Part shown: positions 44,280-54,470 of the stretch, one piece after another
How positions within the stretch are numbered: position 1 is the first letter of the stretch
Layout of the letters: each line of letters starts with the position of its first letter
Assembly (NCBI RefSeq): GCF_031085295.1
Contig: NZ_JAVFWO010000003.1
Coordinates: 186,001-250,000 of the forward strand
Direction of reading: 5' to 3'
Origin: Microbacterium psychrotolerans
GTDB taxonomy: Bacteria; Actinomycetota; Actinomycetes; Actinomycetales; Microbacteriaceae
DNA: 64,000 nt
Notes under the pieces: generated by a model
What the model saw: the letters and a program-made list of their open reading frames with translations, nothing else
Database searches by the model: none
What the model was told of the DNA's origin: nothing
Program-made: the position numbers and the translations under genes

Positions 44280-45850
44280 CGGCCGGCCTCCGGGGTCCAT
44301 GCCGGCTTCGGCGCCGCGGCCGTGCGCGATCCCTCGGTGACGACCCACGCGGCGACCGCGAGCAGCATCATGTGCACGAGGAACGACTGGAAGAAGCCGA
44401 ACGCGTCGAAGAAGAACAGCGCCGCGCTGTAGCCGGCGATCGAGACGGCGAGGGCGAAGGCGAGCAGCGCGTGCCGCGGCTCGGCCGCCCAGCGGAGAGC
44501 GTAGACGAGGAGCATCACGACCGGCGCGAGCATGAAGACCGCGTAGCCGATCACGCCGAGGGCGCCGCCTTCCATCAGGACGCTGAGCACCTGGTTGTCG
44601 AGGATGAACGAGTTCGCGTCGTCGCCGACGACGATGCGACTGCCGAAGCCCTGACCGAAGAAGGGGTACTGGCGCACTTCGACGAAGGCGGGTTCCAGGT
44701 CGGCGAGACGCCCCGCACCCGTCATCCCCGCCGATGTGTACTGCGACGCGATGAGCGTGTCGACGTCGAGGAACGACAGCAGCATGGACTCGACCTGGGC
44801 CGGCACGAGGAACATCGCGAGCAGCAGCGCCGGCACCGCGAACGCCGCCAGCAGCAGCGCGACCTTGGGGCGCAGCACCAGGGTGAGCAGGAACATCACG
44901 CCCATCACCACGACGGCCGTGCGCGAGATGGCGGCGATGATGCCGCCGAACACGAGGACCGTGCCGATCCCGTAGGCGATGCGCCGGTTCCACACGTTGC
45001 GCGGCCAGATGGCGTACTTGGCCAGGTAGATGAGGATGGGCAGGAACATGCACAGCATGACCGCGAGGGCGATCGGATGCTGCGCCGAGCCGTACGCGCG
45101 GTTCACCCCTGCCCGGGTGGCGTCGCCGCCGTCGTCACGAAGCACCACCAACGGCAGGAAGTTCGCGAGCATCAGGAACACATTGGTGCGCGCTACGCGC
45201 TCCAGGATCGCGAAGAAGGCCACGATCACGGCCATCCACGTGAGCACCATGAGGAAGCCCATCACCATGCGCTCGCTGGTCAGCAGCTGGCGCACCGAGA
45301 AGAACACCGACAGCAGGACGCCGAGCTGGAAGAAGCCCGACAGCGCCGTGGTGGCCAGCCCCTCGTTCACCAGCCGCGTGCCGTTCGCGATGAACGACAC
45401 CAGCAGGGTCGCGAGGAAGATGCCGATGGGCCAGCCGAAGGCGACGGGCCGCCAGCGCCGCGACCGGTCGAACAGGAACGCGAGCCCGAGCGCGGCGATC
45501 GCGACGAAGATCATGAGGCGGTATGCCTCGAGCGCGAACGGCAGGGGGATCGGCAGCGCGTAGCGGCGGGCCGGGATGAACATGATGGTCGCCGCGAGCA
45601 GGAACAGCAGCGCCGGCCACGTGAACAGGATGCGACGCAGCAGCACGATCAGCGCGATGCCGAGGAGGGCGGCGCCCACCGCGATGGGCGGGAGCAGGAT
45701 CACCCCGGCGATCACGATCGCGGCGAACAGGATCGCGATCCCGGCGACGGTGGCCCACCGGGGCCGTGCTCCGTCGCCGGGCGCGACCTCAGCGGGTGGA
45801 GCGTCGGTCTTGTCGGCGGGTGTGACGGGCGGTGCGCTTCCGGACGACAT
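44276..45850 (-). CDS. Wzy-like polysaccharide polymerase / O-antigen ligase family
   Basis: 524 residues with about twelve membrane helices. A large extracytoplasmic loop in the second half contains the Wzy_C-type segment (about 330-400) with GQGFGSRIVVGDD. The N-terminal 30 residues are Pro/Ala-rich and disordered. Polymerises lipid-linked repeat units on the outer face of the membrane. Followed closely by glycosyltransferases and preceded by Wzz (27-bp gap), the classical pairing. Confidence 0.85.
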   Translation of the reverse strand: MSSGSAPPVTPADKTDAPPAEVAPGDGARPRWATVAGIAILFAAIVIAGVILLPPIAVGAALLGIALIVLLRRILFTWPALLFLLAATIMFIPARRYALPIPLPFALEAYRLMIFVAIAALGLAFLFDRSRRWRPVAFGWPIGIFLATLLVSFIANGTRLVNEGLATTALSGFFQLGVLLSVFFSVRQLLTSERMVMGFLMVLTWMAVIVAFFAILERVARTNVFLMLANFLPLVVLRDDGGDATRAGVNRAYGSAQHPIALAVMLCMFLPILIYLAKYAIWPRNVWNRRIAYGIGTVLVFGGIIAAISRTAVVVMGVMFLLTLVLRPKVALLLAAFAVPALLLAMFLVPAQVESMLLSFLDVDTLIASQYTSAGMTGAGRLADLEPAFVEVRQYPFFGQGFGSRIVVGDDANSFILDNQVLSVLMEGGALGVIGYAVFMLAPVVMLLVYALRWAAEPRHALLAFALAVSIAGYSAALFFFDAFGFFQSFLVHMMLLAVAAWVVTEGSRTAAAPKPAWTPEAGR

Positions 45851-45877
45851 GTCGTGGCTCCGAACCCGGGCCGACGC

Positions 45878-46771
45878 CTACGCGGTCTCGTTCTCGTTGA
45901 CGGCGCGCCCGGATCGGCGCGAGGGCGGGCCGGCGCCCACGAGCTCGCCGACCTCGGCATCGAGCGCGATGCCGGTGGGGTCGGATGCGGCGACGCCGGG
46001 GGCGGCATCCGTTCCGCTCGCCGGCTCTTCTGCCGCGTCGCCGGCCGCCTTCGTGCGTGCGGCCTTGCGCCGGGCGGAGCGCGAGCGCAGTCCGGCGATG
46101 ATGAACACCAGCACCACGAAGGCCAGGAACACGCCCACGAAAGTGACGACGACGGGGATCGCCGGGTTCGAGGAGTCGCCCTCGACGGCGTCGCTCGCGC
46201 CGAGCGGCTCGATGAGCACACGCAACTCGGGTGCGATCTCCTGCGCGTCCTGCTGGGCGACGACGTAGGCCGTGAAGGCGGTTGCGGCAGCGCGCGAGAT
46301 CTCCTCGGCGCGCGCGGCGGTCCCGGCGGTGCCGACGGCCTCCAGCACGGGCAGGTCGTAGCGACCGGGGAAGCGTTCGTCTCCGGTGGGCTGCGTCGTG
46401 CGTCGCAGCGCCGTGATCGACTCGGTGTCGGGGTCGAGCGGACCGATCTCGGCTTCGACCGTGTCCTGGATCATGTCGCTCGACAGGATGTACGCGTACA
46501 CGAGCGCGGTCGAGGCCATGTCGATGACCTGCGGGTCGGACGTCCCCTGCTCGATGGGGACACCCGGCACCTGCGACTGGTAGAGCCGGTCGGATTCGCT
46601 GGTGAGCAGCATCGTCGTGGCGGCCGTCCACGTCTGCTGCGCGCGCGAGACGACCTGCCCTTCGACGATCGCGAAGCCGGCGAAGAACGCGGCCACGGCG
46701 GCGACGAGCGCACCGAATGCCAGCACCCACTTGTAGTTCCAGAGGACTTGCAGATACTTCGGAGTCTCCAT
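45878..46771 (-). CDS. Wzz-like chain-length determinant protein
   Basis: 297 residues. Two membrane helices (about 15-38 and 205-228) flank a 165-residue extracytoplasmic segment, the Wzz/PCP layout, opening MLWNYKW-like as LQVLWNYKWVLAFGAL. The cytosolic tail is long, charged and low complexity. There is no tyrosine-kinase domain or Tyr cluster, and no kinase gene in the window. ATG with GAGAGAGGG upstream. Sets polymer length with the Wzy gene next door. Confidence 0.85.
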   Translation of the reverse strand: METPKYLQVLWNYKWVLAFGALVAAVAAFFAGFAIVEGQVVSRAQQTWTAATTMLLTSESDRLYQSQVPGVPIEQGTSDPQVIDMASTALVYAYILSSDMIQDTVEAEIGPLDPDTESITALRRTTQPTGDERFPGRYDLPVLEAVGTAGTAARAEEISRAAATAFTAYVVAQQDAQEIAPELRVLIEPLGASDAVEGDSSNPAIPVVVTFVGVFLAFVVLVFIIAGLRSRSARRKAARTKAAGDAAEEPASGTDAAPGVAASDPTGIALDAEVGELVGAGPPSRRSGRAVNENETA

Positions 46772-46973
46772 GAGACACCCTCTCTCCGTGTGCTTCCGGA
46801 CGTAGACCGTCCGAACCCCCAGCACGCCATCGGGCCGTCCACGTCGCGCACCGGGTCCCAGATGTGGTGTCGCGACAAGACTTGCTCTGCCATAGTCGCC
46901 CCGCATTGTTAACGGCGCCCTGTGCGTTTGTTGCACGGGTGTAAAGACTGGGCGACATTCGCCAGCCCGGGTT

Positions 46974-48245
46974 GTGTCCGTCTTGACGGCTCCCACAGAG
47001 TGGTCAGCGAGAGCCCGGCACGGCTCCGATGGAGGCGGGCCGCATCCTGGGGGAGGTGGCGTTCTGGCAGTCCTGTACAGCTTCCCGTTTGCGCTCGGCG
47101 CGCCGGGCATCGGCTTCACCGCTTGGAACCAGGCGAACGAACTGGTGCGCGCCGGAGTCGACGTCCACATCGTCGTCGCGTCGGTCGAGAAGCCGATCGA
47201 AGGTGCGGCATCCGTGCGTACGACCCTCACCGTGCGCGGCCGGCGCGTGCCGCATCGCGCGATCGGCCGCGACCGCGCGATGCGCATCCACGACGCCGTC
47301 ACCGCGAGGCTCGTCGGCCGGCTGCTCGACGGGAGCGCGGACGACGTCGTGCACGCATGGCCGCTCGCGTCGGCCCGCACGCTGCGAGCCGCGCGGCGGC
47401 GCGGCATCCCGGGTGTGCGCGAAGTGCCCAACACCCACACGGCGCACGCGTACGAGGTCGTGGCGCGTGAGTATGCGGCGCTCGGCCTCGAGCCCCCGCG
47501 CGGGGGCAGTCATACCGGCGACGCGAGACGACTGGCGACCGAAGAGAGCGAGTACGCTGCCGCGGTCGGGCTGCTGGTGCCGAGCGAGGCCGTCGCGGGA
47601 TCCTTCCTGGATCGCGGATTCGAGAACGACCGGCTGCTGCGGCACCGCTACGGCTGCACGGTGACCGCGCCACCTGCCCGCGGCGACGGCGGCAGGCCGT
47701 TCACCGCGGTGTTCCTCGGCCGCGGGTCTCCCCGCAAGGGCCTGCATACCGCGCTGCAGGCGTGGACCGCGTCGCGGGCGGCCGCCGGCGGTCGCTTCCT
47801 CGTGTACGGCCTCCTCGACGATGACTACGCGGCGTTCCTGGCGCCGCTGCTCGCACACCCGAGCGTCGAGGTGCGCGGCGTCACGCCCGAGCCGATGAGC
47901 GTGCTGGCTGCGGCGGATGTGCTGCTGCTCCCGACGGTGGAGGAGGGCAGCGCCCTCGTCACCTACGAGGCGCAGGTGGCCGGGTGCGTGCCACTCGTCT
48001 CGACCGCCGCGGGCGCGGTGATCGACGAGGGCGTGACCGGGCTGACGCACCGCGTCGGCGACCTCGACGCTCTGACGGAGCAGCTCGACCTGCTGGCTGC
48101 GCGACCCGAGATGCTCGCCCGGATGTCGCGCGCCGCGATGGCGCGTGCGGACGAGCTGAGCTGGGCGGCGGCGATCCAGGCGACCCTCGCGGCGTACCGC
48201 GAGGCAGCGCGCCTGATGGGGAGGTCGTCGCATGCCGCGGCCTGA
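46974..48245 (+). CDS. Glycosyltransferase family 4
   Basis: 423 residues. GT-B fold with YSFPFALGAPGIGFTAW acceptor loop, VREVPNTHTAHAYEVV, VFLGRGSPRKGLHTAL and donor-binding LLPTVEEGSALVTYEAQVAG. GTG 46974 is the only reasonable start upstream of the domain; the first ~28 residues are Gly/Arg-rich and look dispensable. Begins the plus-strand operon to 52811. The 202-bp divergent gap to wzz presumably holds both promoters; none was assigned. Confidence 0.86.
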   Translation: MSVLTAPTEWSARARHGSDGGGPHPGGGGVLAVLYSFPFALGAPGIGFTAWNQANELVRAGVDVHIVVASVEKPIEGAASVRTTLTVRGRRVPHRAIGRDRAMRIHDAVTARLVGRLLDGSADDVVHAWPLASARTLRAARRRGIPGVREVPNTHTAHAYEVVAREYAALGLEPPRGGSHTGDARRLATEESEYAAAVGLLVPSEAVAGSFLDRGFENDRLLRHRYGCTVTAPPARGDGGRPFTAVFLGRGSPRKGLHTALQAWTASRAAAGGRFLVYGLLDDDYAAFLAPLLAHPSVEVRGVTPEPMSVLAAADVLLLPTVEEGSALVTYEAQVAGCVPLVSTAAGAVIDEGVTGLTHRVGDLDALTEQLDLLAARPEMLARMSRAAMARADELSWAAAIQATLAAYREAARLMGRSSHAAA

Positions 48246-49164
48246 AGATGTGACCCTGGCGATCTGCACGCGCGAACGGCCCGAGATGCTGACAGCGGCG
48301 CTCGCCTCGTTCACGGCGGTCACTCCGCCGGGAGTGCAGATCCTCGTCGTCGATTCGGCGTCGACGACGGCCGCGACCTGGAGCGTGGCGGAGGCGGCGG
48401 GCGTCGACTACGTGCGCAGCGATATCAAGGGGCTGTCGATCGCCCGCAACCTGGCGCTGGCGACGAGTCGGCGCCCGATCATCGTGTTCACCGACGACGA
48501 CTGCGCCGCCGTCGACGGCTGGATGGCGCCGATCCTCGAGGGCTTCGAGGCGCCCGCCGTCGGAGCGGTGACGGGCCGGATGCTGGACCACACGCTCGTC
48601 GGCACGCAGCCGTCTCCGCCGCCCCGGCGCTTCACCCGCACGATCGAGGGCATCGACGCCGGACACGGCGCGATCATGGCGTTCCGGCGCGAGCGGCTCG
48701 TCGCGCTGGGGGGCTTCGATCCCGTGCTGGGCGCGGGGCGCCGGCTCGCCGGCGCGGAGGACCTCGACATGTTCTGCCGCATCCTCGATGACGGCGCGCA
48801 CATCGTCTACGACCCCTCCTGCGTCGTGCACCACGTGCACACCCGCGCGGACGACGCCTACACCGTGCTGCACCACGGGTACGGGCTGGGGCTCGGGGCG
48901 CTCACGGCGAAGTGGGTGCGCCTGCGCGCGGTCGTCGGGGTGCGGCTGTTCGCCGTGGCGACCAAGCGCACGCTGTCGCGCGCGGTGCGCAATCGGCGGG
49001 AACCCCGGCGACGCGATGCCGACCTCGCACTGTTCCGCGGATTCCTCGGGGGCTTCTTCATCGCCGTGCGCTTCGCGCTCGACGGGCGCGTGTTCGTCGA
49101 CGGCGACCCGCCGGCCCCGATCTCGCTCGGGGTCGCGACACGCAGAGGAGGCGACGACTCATGA
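48232..49164 (+). CDS. Family 2 glycosyltransferase
   Basis: 310 residues, GT-A domain: VTLAICTRERPEMLTAAL, LVVDSASTT, FTDDDCAAVDG (metal/nucleotide Asp cluster) and an acceptor region GAGRRLAGAEDLDMFCRI. C-terminal amphipathic helices. ATG with GGGAGG upstream; overlaps the previous gene by 14 bp and the next by 4 bp. Confidence 0.88.
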   Translation: MPRPEDVTLAICTRERPEMLTAALASFTAVTPPGVQILVVDSASTTAATWSVAEAAGVDYVRSDIKGLSIARNLALATSRRPIIVFTDDDCAAVDGWMAPILEGFEAPAVGAVTGRMLDHTLVGTQPSPPPRRFTRTIEGIDAGHGAIMAFRRERLVALGGFDPVLGAGRRLAGAEDLDMFCRILDDGAHIVYDPSCVVHHVHTRADDAYTVLHHGYGLGLGALTAKWVRLRAVVGVRLFAVATKRTLSRAVRNRREPRRRDADLALFRGFLGGFFIAVRFALDGRVFVDGDPPAPISLGVATRRGGDDS

Positions 49165-50540
49165 GCGCGCACACCGATCTCCCACGCCGGGCCGAGCTGA
49201 TCAGCTCGCTCGACGAGAAGTACGTGTCGAATGCGGTCACGTTCGCGGCGATGCACGCGGCGGGCACGATGATCGTCGACGGCGCTCCGCTGCGCGGACC
49301 CGACGGCGCACTGGATCGCGCCGCGATCCGCCGGCGGGTCGAGCGGCTGAGCTGGTTCGCGCCGGCGATGCGGCAGCGCCTGGTGCCGACCCCGCTGCGT
49401 CTCACGACGCCGGCGTGGGTGCCGGTGACGAGTCTCGACCTCGACTATCACGTGCGGTTCGCCGACCGCGTCGAGCCCGACGACCCGGCCCGCGTGGAGC
49501 GGTTCACGGGGCGGCTGAGCCCGACCATGGATCCGACGCGCCCGCTGTGGGACTTCGAGTTCGTCGAGCTGGACTCCGGGCGCGTGGCGATCGTCATGCG
49601 CTACCACCATGTGGTCGGCGATGCGATGTACGGTCTGCGGATCGGCGACGTGATCGCCGGCACTGCGGCGATGACCGAGCCGCCCGAGCCGGGGGAGCAG
49701 CAGTACCTCGAACTCGGCATCCCGCCCCGCAACGGTGTCGAGGTGCTCGCCCTTGCGTTCGCGCAGTGGCGCTCGCGGCAACCCGGTGTGCGGCAGGCGT
49801 GGCGGGCGTACTGGCGCAAGTCGTTCCGCATGCGGCTGCGCCGGTGGGGCGGGCGCCTGCTGCGCCCGGTCAAGAACGCGCGCATCGCGCGGACGGGGCT
49901 GCTCGCCGACGTGCGCGAAGGACGCCGCTCCGCCTACGAGGCGGTCGACCTCGCGGCGGCCACCCGCCGCGCGTACAAGCTCGGCGGCACGGTGAACGAC
50001 CTGGTCACGGCGGCGACACTCGTCGCGATGGCGCGCCAGCGACCCGACGCCGAGACCTTGTCGATCCTCGTGCCGATCTCGCGGCGCGGAGCGGGCGACG
50101 GCGTGGTGCGCAACGACATCAGCGTCGTCAAGGTGGTGGTGGCGGCATCCGCCCCACTTGATCAGATCGTGCCCAGCGTGCGTGCTCAGGTGCAGGCCGC
50201 GGTGGATTCCGGCGGCTCGGTGGTCGAGGGTGCCGAGGACTGGGTGGGCTATGCCACCTCTGTGACATGGGGGCGCGACGACCGGTTCTTCGGCACCGCC
50301 CCCGTCGAGACGGTGACCGGCTGGCCGGCGGGCGATCCGCGCGACGAGGTGGCGTGCCTGGCGTGCTCGTATCGTCGCGAGCTCGTGGTCAGCGTCACCG
50401 CGCGCTCGTCGGTCGACCTGCCCGCGCTGATGGCGGTCTACCGCGAGCTGCTGGCGCCGGCGCCGGTCGCCGCCGGCGTGCCGAACGGCGCCCCGAACGG
50501 CGCTTCGGCCGGCGTGGGCCCGGCCGCGGGGATGTCGTGA
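49161..50540 (+). CDS. WS/DGAT-like (wax ester synthase family) acyltransferase
   Basis: 459 residues. The two-lobed chloramphenicol-acetyltransferase-like fold is marked by the active-site [13 protein letters not shown] (H149, H150, Asp154), [10 protein letters not shown] before it, and the later [13 protein letters not shown] and ISVVKV segments of WS/DGAT proteins. These enzymes move acyl groups from CoA, or in related condensation-like enzymes from a carrier, to an alcohol. Here it overlaps two glycosyltransferase-operon genes by 4 bp or less, so a sugar or glycolipid acceptor is likely. Possible user of the acyl-ACP made by the 30-35 kb operon. Confidence 0.86.
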   Translation: MSAHTDLPRRAELISSLDEKYVSNAVTFAAMHAAGTMIVDGAPLRGPDGALDRAAIRRRVERLSWFAPAMRQRLVPTPLRLTTPAWVPVTSLDLDYHVRFADRVEPDDPARVERFTGRLSPTMDPTRPLWDFEFVELDSGRVAIVMRYHHVVGDAMYGLRIGDVIAGTAAMTEPPEPGEQQYLELGIPPRNGVEVLALAFAQWRSRQPGVRQAWRAYWRKSFRMRLRRWGGRLLRPVKNARIARTGLLADVREGRRSAYEAVDLAAATRRAYKLGGTVNDLVTAATLVAMARQRPDAETLSILVPISRRGAGDGVVRNDISVVKVVVAASAPLDQIVPSVRAQVQAAVDSGGSVVEGAEDWVGYATSVTWGRDDRFFGTAPVETVTGWPAGDPRDEVACLACSYRRELVVSVTARSSVDLPALMAVYRELLAPAPVAAGVPNGAPNGASAGVGPAAGMS

Positions 50541-51103
50541 TGAGCCGGCTCCGGAGCGCGCTCGCGTCGGTGTTCGACCCGCGCACGCTGGTGCACGGCC
50601 TGCGCCTGGCGCACTTCCACGGCTACTCGTTCGTGCGGCAGGTGCCGCTGATCCGGATGGGGCCGGGGGTGTCGATGGCGCCGAACGTCTCGTTCCGCAA
50701 CGGGGAGCGCATCTCGATCGGCGCCGGCACGCACATCGGGGAGTTCAGCCTGATCTGGGCGGGCAACCAGACCGGCCGGATCGACATCGGCGAGAAGTGC
50801 CTGTTCGCCCCGCACGTGATGGTGACGGCGTCGAACTACGGCGTCGAGCGCGGGCCGGTGCCGATCATGGATCAGCCGAAGATCGAGAGCGATGTCGTGA
50901 TCGGCGCGGGCTCGTGGCTCGGCGCGAACGTGGTGGTGCTGGCGGGCGTGACGATCGGCGAGGGCGCCGTCGTCGCCGCGGGGGCAGTGGTGACGAAGGA
51001 CGTTCCGGCGTTCTCGATCGTCGGAGGGGTTCCGGCGCGCGTCATCGGCGAGAGGCCATCCGGCCAGAAAGTGGGGATGAGCAGTGGGGAAGCTCAGCAG
51101 TAG
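50540..51103 (+). CDS. Hexapeptide-repeat acyltransferase
   Basis: 187 residues. Left-handed beta-helix repeats ([45 protein letters not shown]), with [12 protein letters not shown] and a [10 protein letters not shown] end. Probably an O- or N-acetyltransferase on a sugar. The ATG at 50540 shares its A with the preceding stop; a GTG three bases upstream is possible. The 3' end overlaps the protease gene by 20 bp. Confidence 0.85.
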   Translation: MSRLRSALASVFDPRTLVHGLRLAHFHGYSFVRQVPLIRMGPGVSMAPNVSFRNGERISIGAGTHIGEFSLIWAGNQTGRIDIGEKCLFAPHVMVTASNYGVERGPVPIMDQPKIESDVVIGAGSWLGANVVVLAGVTIGEGAVVAAGAVVTKDVPAFSIVGGVPARVIGERPSGQKVGMSSGEAQQ

Positions 51104-52811
51104 CGCCAGGTCTTCGGCGCACGGGAGGAAGCACTCGGCACGGACGATGCGGTTCGCGGGGCTGGCGGTGGGGACCGCCGTCGTGGCGTCGCTCATCGGC
51201 GGCGGGGTGGCGTCGGCATCGTTCGCCGCCGGCGAGACGGCGGGCGTGTACACCGTCAGCTTCAGATCGACGAACGGGCTGGATGCCGCGCTCACGGGCA
51301 TCGCGGCAGAGCCCGACGCCGTCTACGACAGTGTCGTGAAGGGCTTCACGGGATACCTCACGGCCGACGAGGTCGCGCTGCTGCGGGTCTCGCCGACAGT
51401 GCGGGGGATCTCGCCGAACAAGGTGGTGACGGGCGCCGCGCAGACGGTGACGCCGGCGGTGGGAACGGTGGAGGCAGATCTCCCGCCGACGAGCGTCACG
51501 TCGGCGGCAGCGTGGGACGGCCCCGGGCTCGCCATCATCGACTCGGGCGTGAGCGTGCACTCGGATCTCAACGTCGCCCGCCAGATCAACTGCTTCGGCA
51601 GCGGCGACGGCACCGACGCGAACGGGCACGGCACGGGAGTCGCCGGCGCCGCGGCGGCGATCAACAACAGCGTGGGGCTGGTCGGCATCGCACCGGGTGC
51701 GCCCATCACATCGGTACGCGTGCTCGACAGCAAGATGCAGGGGACGCTCGCGACCCTCATGTGCGGCCTCGAGTGGGTGATGGACAACCACGAGCGCTAC
51801 GACATCGCCGTGATGAACATGAGCATGCAGTTCGGGCAGGCGGACGACGGCAACTGCGGCTACACCAACGGCGATGTCATCCACCAGGCGATCTGCGCGC
51901 TCGTCGACGATGGCGTGGTCGTGGTCGCGGCGGCGGGCAACTCGACGCGCGACCTGGCGCAGTACTCGCCGGGCAACTTCGACGAGGTGATCACCGTCAC
52001 GAATGTCGCCGACTACGACGGCAAGTCGGGCTCGCGCGCCGCGAAGCTGTGCACCGAGTCGTCGGCTCCGGTCGACGACACAGTCAACCCGAAGAGCAAC
52101 TGGGCGGTGAGTGCGGCCGATCGCGCGCACACGATCGCGGCTCCGGGCACGTGCCCGTACACGACGAAGAAGGGCAACCGGTACGGCTACATCGCGTCGG
52201 GCACGAGCATGTCGGCGGCGGTCATGTCGGGCGTGGTGCTGGCGTGCTTCGAAGAGGGCTCGTGCGACGGTCGTACGCCGCGGGAGGTGTTCGAGATCCT
52301 CGAGGCGCAGGCACAGGCGGCCGCGACCACGCGCGGCAAGCGCTACGCCGGCGACCCGCTCAGCCCGATCTCCGGGCGGTACTCCGGCTGGCTGGCGTCG
52401 ACTGTGCCGACGGGCATCACCCCAACTCCCACTCCAACCCCGACCCCGACGCCGACCCCGACCCCGACGCCGACCCCGACGCCGACGGCGACGCCCACGC
52501 CGACTCCCACGCCGACCCCTGACACGCAGGCGCCCAATGCGACGATCACCGCGCCCGCGGCAGGATCGACCGTCTCGGGCACCGTCACGGTGCGGGTGGT
52601 CGCCACCGACAACGTGGCGGTCACCGGGGTGACGCTGTGGTCCGGTGCGACCAAGCTCGGCACGCTGACGAAGCAGTCCGACGGCTCGTGGGGCGGCACG
52701 CTGTCGTCGCGCAGCTACCCGAACGCGACCTATCCCGTGCATGCGCGGGCGGTGGATGCCGCCGGCAACACAGGGTACAGCCCGACGATCTCGCTGACGC
52801 TGCTCAACTGA
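51084..52811 (+). CDS. Secreted subtilisin-like (S8) protease with Ig-like domain
   Basis: 575 residues. Signal peptide (to about 47), an I9-like propeptide (52-115), and an S8 catalytic domain with Asp153 ([10 protein letters not shown]), His182 (GHGTGVAG), oxyanion Asn286 (AAAGNS) and Ser375 (SGTSMSAAV). A Pro-Thr repeat linker (446-480) and a C-terminal Ig-like domain (482-575) follow. Six or so cysteines suggest disulfides. GTG start with GGGGATGA upstream, inside the preceding gene. Exported protease made with glycan enzymes: possibly matures surface proteins. Confidence 0.92.
   Translation: MGKLSSSARSSAHGRKHSARTMRFAGLAVGTAVVASLIGGGVASASFAAGETAGVYTVSFRSTNGLDAALTGIAAEPDAVYDSVVKGFTGYLTADEVALLRVSPTVRGISPNKVVTGAAQTVTPAVGTVEADLPPTSVTSAAAWDGPGLAIIDSGVSVHSDLNVARQINCFGSGDGTDANGHGTGVAGAAAAINNSVGLVGIAPGAPITSVRVLDSKMQGTLATLMCGLEWVMDNHERYDIAVMNMSMQFGQADDGNCGYTNGDVIHQAICALVDDGVVVVAAAGNSTRDLAQYSPGNFDEVITVTNVADYDGKSGSRAAKLCTESSAPVDDTVNPKSNWAVSAADRAHTIAAPGTCPYTTKKGNRYGYIASGTSMSAAVMSGVVLACFEEGSCDGRTPREVFEILEAQAQAAATTRGKRYAGDPLSPISGRYSGWLASTVPTGITPTPTPTPTPTPTPTPTPTPTPTATPTPTPTPTPDTQAPNATITAPAAGSTVSGTVTVRVVATDNVAVTGVTLWSGATKLGTLTKQSDGSWGGTLSSRSYPNATYPVHARAVDAAGNTGYSPTISLTLLN
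52421..52520 (+). repeat. Pro-Thr-coding repeat (CCGACN units) in the protease gene
   Basis: About 100 bp of near-identical 6- and 12-bp CCGACC/CCGACG/CCCACG units encoding (PT)n. Similar sequence in opposite orientation occurs in the gene at 56810-57520. Length is probably variable by slippage. Confidence 0.85.
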
Positions 52812-52895
52812 CCGGGGCCCGCGGGTGCGGCGCGTTCGACTCGCTCGTTCCTCGCTCCCTCAACGATCGGAGGAAGGGGCAACGTCGGGCCGGCG

Positions 52896-54470
52896 TCAGC
52901 GGTTCTGCTCGAGCTGCTTCTTCGCGATCTCGGCGTCGAGCACATCGCCGGGAGTCGCGGCGTCTTCCAGCAGCACATCCTCGTACGCCACGGCCGAGGC
53001 TTCCGGCGCGGCTGCGCGGTCCTTCGGCTTGCGCATCTGCTTCACGAAGCCCATGATCTGGGCCACGTCGCGCCGGTAGGCGGGGATCAGCAGCAGGGGC
53101 GCCAGCACGAGCGCGCCCGCGGCGCCCCCGACGATGATCTCGAAGATCGGGACGAGGTCGACGGCCCGCGTCGCGGCGAAAGCCGAGCCGAAGGCGAGCA
53201 ACGCGAACAGCAGTGGCCGCAGCACGGGGTAGACGATGTCGCTGCCGCGCACGAAGGTGCCGCGGATGGCGAACGCGAAGCCGGGGATCAGCAGCAGTGC
53301 CGACAGGATGCCGTAGGTCAGGGCGAGCCCGTAGATCCCGCCCCACCAGATCCCGACGAAGAATCCGACGACCACGAGCGGCCGCGCGACGAGGTCGTAG
53401 AGGAGCTGCTGGTGGGAGCGGCCCATGGTGATGAACAGCCAGCCGCGCACTTTGCCGATGCCCTGCGCGATGCCCGCGATGGCGAGGATGCTGAACAGCA
53501 CACCTGCCTGTTCCCAGCCGGGGCCGAGCAGGATCGCGAAGAGGGGCTCCGAAACCGTCGCGAGGATCGCGTAGGTGGGCAGCGTGAGATAGCCGATCAC
53601 GAGCAGGGCGCCGCGGATGTAGCGGCGGTAGCGGTCGCCGTCATCCTGCAGCTTGCTGAGCACGGGCAGGGCGACCCGCCCGATCGGCCCGTTGAGCTGC
53701 TGCAGCGGCATGAGGAAGAGCGCATACGCGCGCGAGTACTGGCCGAGCACGGCGGGTCCGAGCTGCTGGCCGATGATCACGGTGTCGGCGTTGCGTTCGA
53801 CGTAGTTGAGCAGCTCGGCGCCGAAGATGCTCCCGCCGCGCGTGACGAGGGGCAGCACGTCACGGTGGATGCGCGGCCAGCCGGGCCGGGGGTGCATCGC
53901 GAGCCACAGCATCACGAGCCGAACGACCAGCCCGGTGCCGACCATGAGGATGAGCGCCCAGTATCCCCACCCGAGCAGGCCCGCGGTGATCGCTGCCGCG
54001 ACGCCGCCCACCATCGAGACCACGTCTATGCGGGCCAGCAGCGCGAACTTCAGCTCGCGGGTCGCGCGGGCCTGCAGCGGCATGGTGAGCCCGTTGACGA
54101 TGAGGCTCGGCGCGATCACGAGCGTGATGAGCACGAGCTGGGGCTCGCCGTAGAGATTCGCGATGAGTGGCGCGCACGCCGCGAGGATGCCGCCCAGCAC
54201 CACGCCCAGGCCCAGTGCGAGCCAGAAGAGGCTCCGCCAGGCGCGCTCCGAGATCTCGCGCGCCTGGATGATCGCACCGGTGAGGCCGAAGTCGCGGACG
54301 AGGTCGATGATTCCCGAGATCGCCGTGACCATCGCGACCAGACCGAAGTCCTCGGGGCTCAACAGGCGGCCGAGCAGCACGATCGCGGCCATCTGGATGA
54401 GGGTCTTTCCCCACATCCCGCCCATGGTCACGACGATGCCGCGCGACGCGCGGTGAGCGAGGTCGGTCAT
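52896..54470 (-). CDS. Wzx-like polysaccharide flippase
   Basis: 524 residues with about 14 membrane helices, of the MOP/MVF superfamily polysaccharide-transport branch (opening RGIVVTMGGMWGKTLIQMAAIVLL; LLSPEDFGLVAMVTAI motif; MPLQQLNGPIGRVALPVLSKL). Flips undecaprenyl-linked repeat units outward for Wzy. The ~45-residue cytosolic tail is charged. ATG overlaps the beta-helix gene stop. The only flippase seen in the window. Confidence 0.9.
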   Translation of the reverse strand: MTDLAHRASRGIVVTMGGMWGKTLIQMAAIVLLGRLLSPEDFGLVAMVTAISGIIDLVRDFGLTGAIIQAREISERAWRSLFWLALGLGVVLGGILAACAPLIANLYGEPQLVLITLVIAPSLIVNGLTMPLQARATRELKFALLARIDVVSMVGGVAAAITAGLLGWGYWALILMVGTGLVVRLVMLWLAMHPRPGWPRIHRDVLPLVTRGGSIFGAELLNYVERNADTVIIGQQLGPAVLGQYSRAYALFLMPLQQLNGPIGRVALPVLSKLQDDGDRYRRYIRGALLVIGYLTLPTYAILATVSEPLFAILLGPGWEQAGVLFSILAIAGIAQGIGKVRGWLFITMGRSHQQLLYDLVARPLVVVGFFVGIWWGGIYGLALTYGILSALLLIPGFAFAIRGTFVRGSDIVYPVLRPLLFALLAFGSAFAATRAVDLVPIFEIIVGGAAGALVLAPLLLIPAYRRDVAQIMGFVKQMRKPKDRAAAPEASAVAYEDVLLEDAATPGDVLDAEIAKKQLEQNR

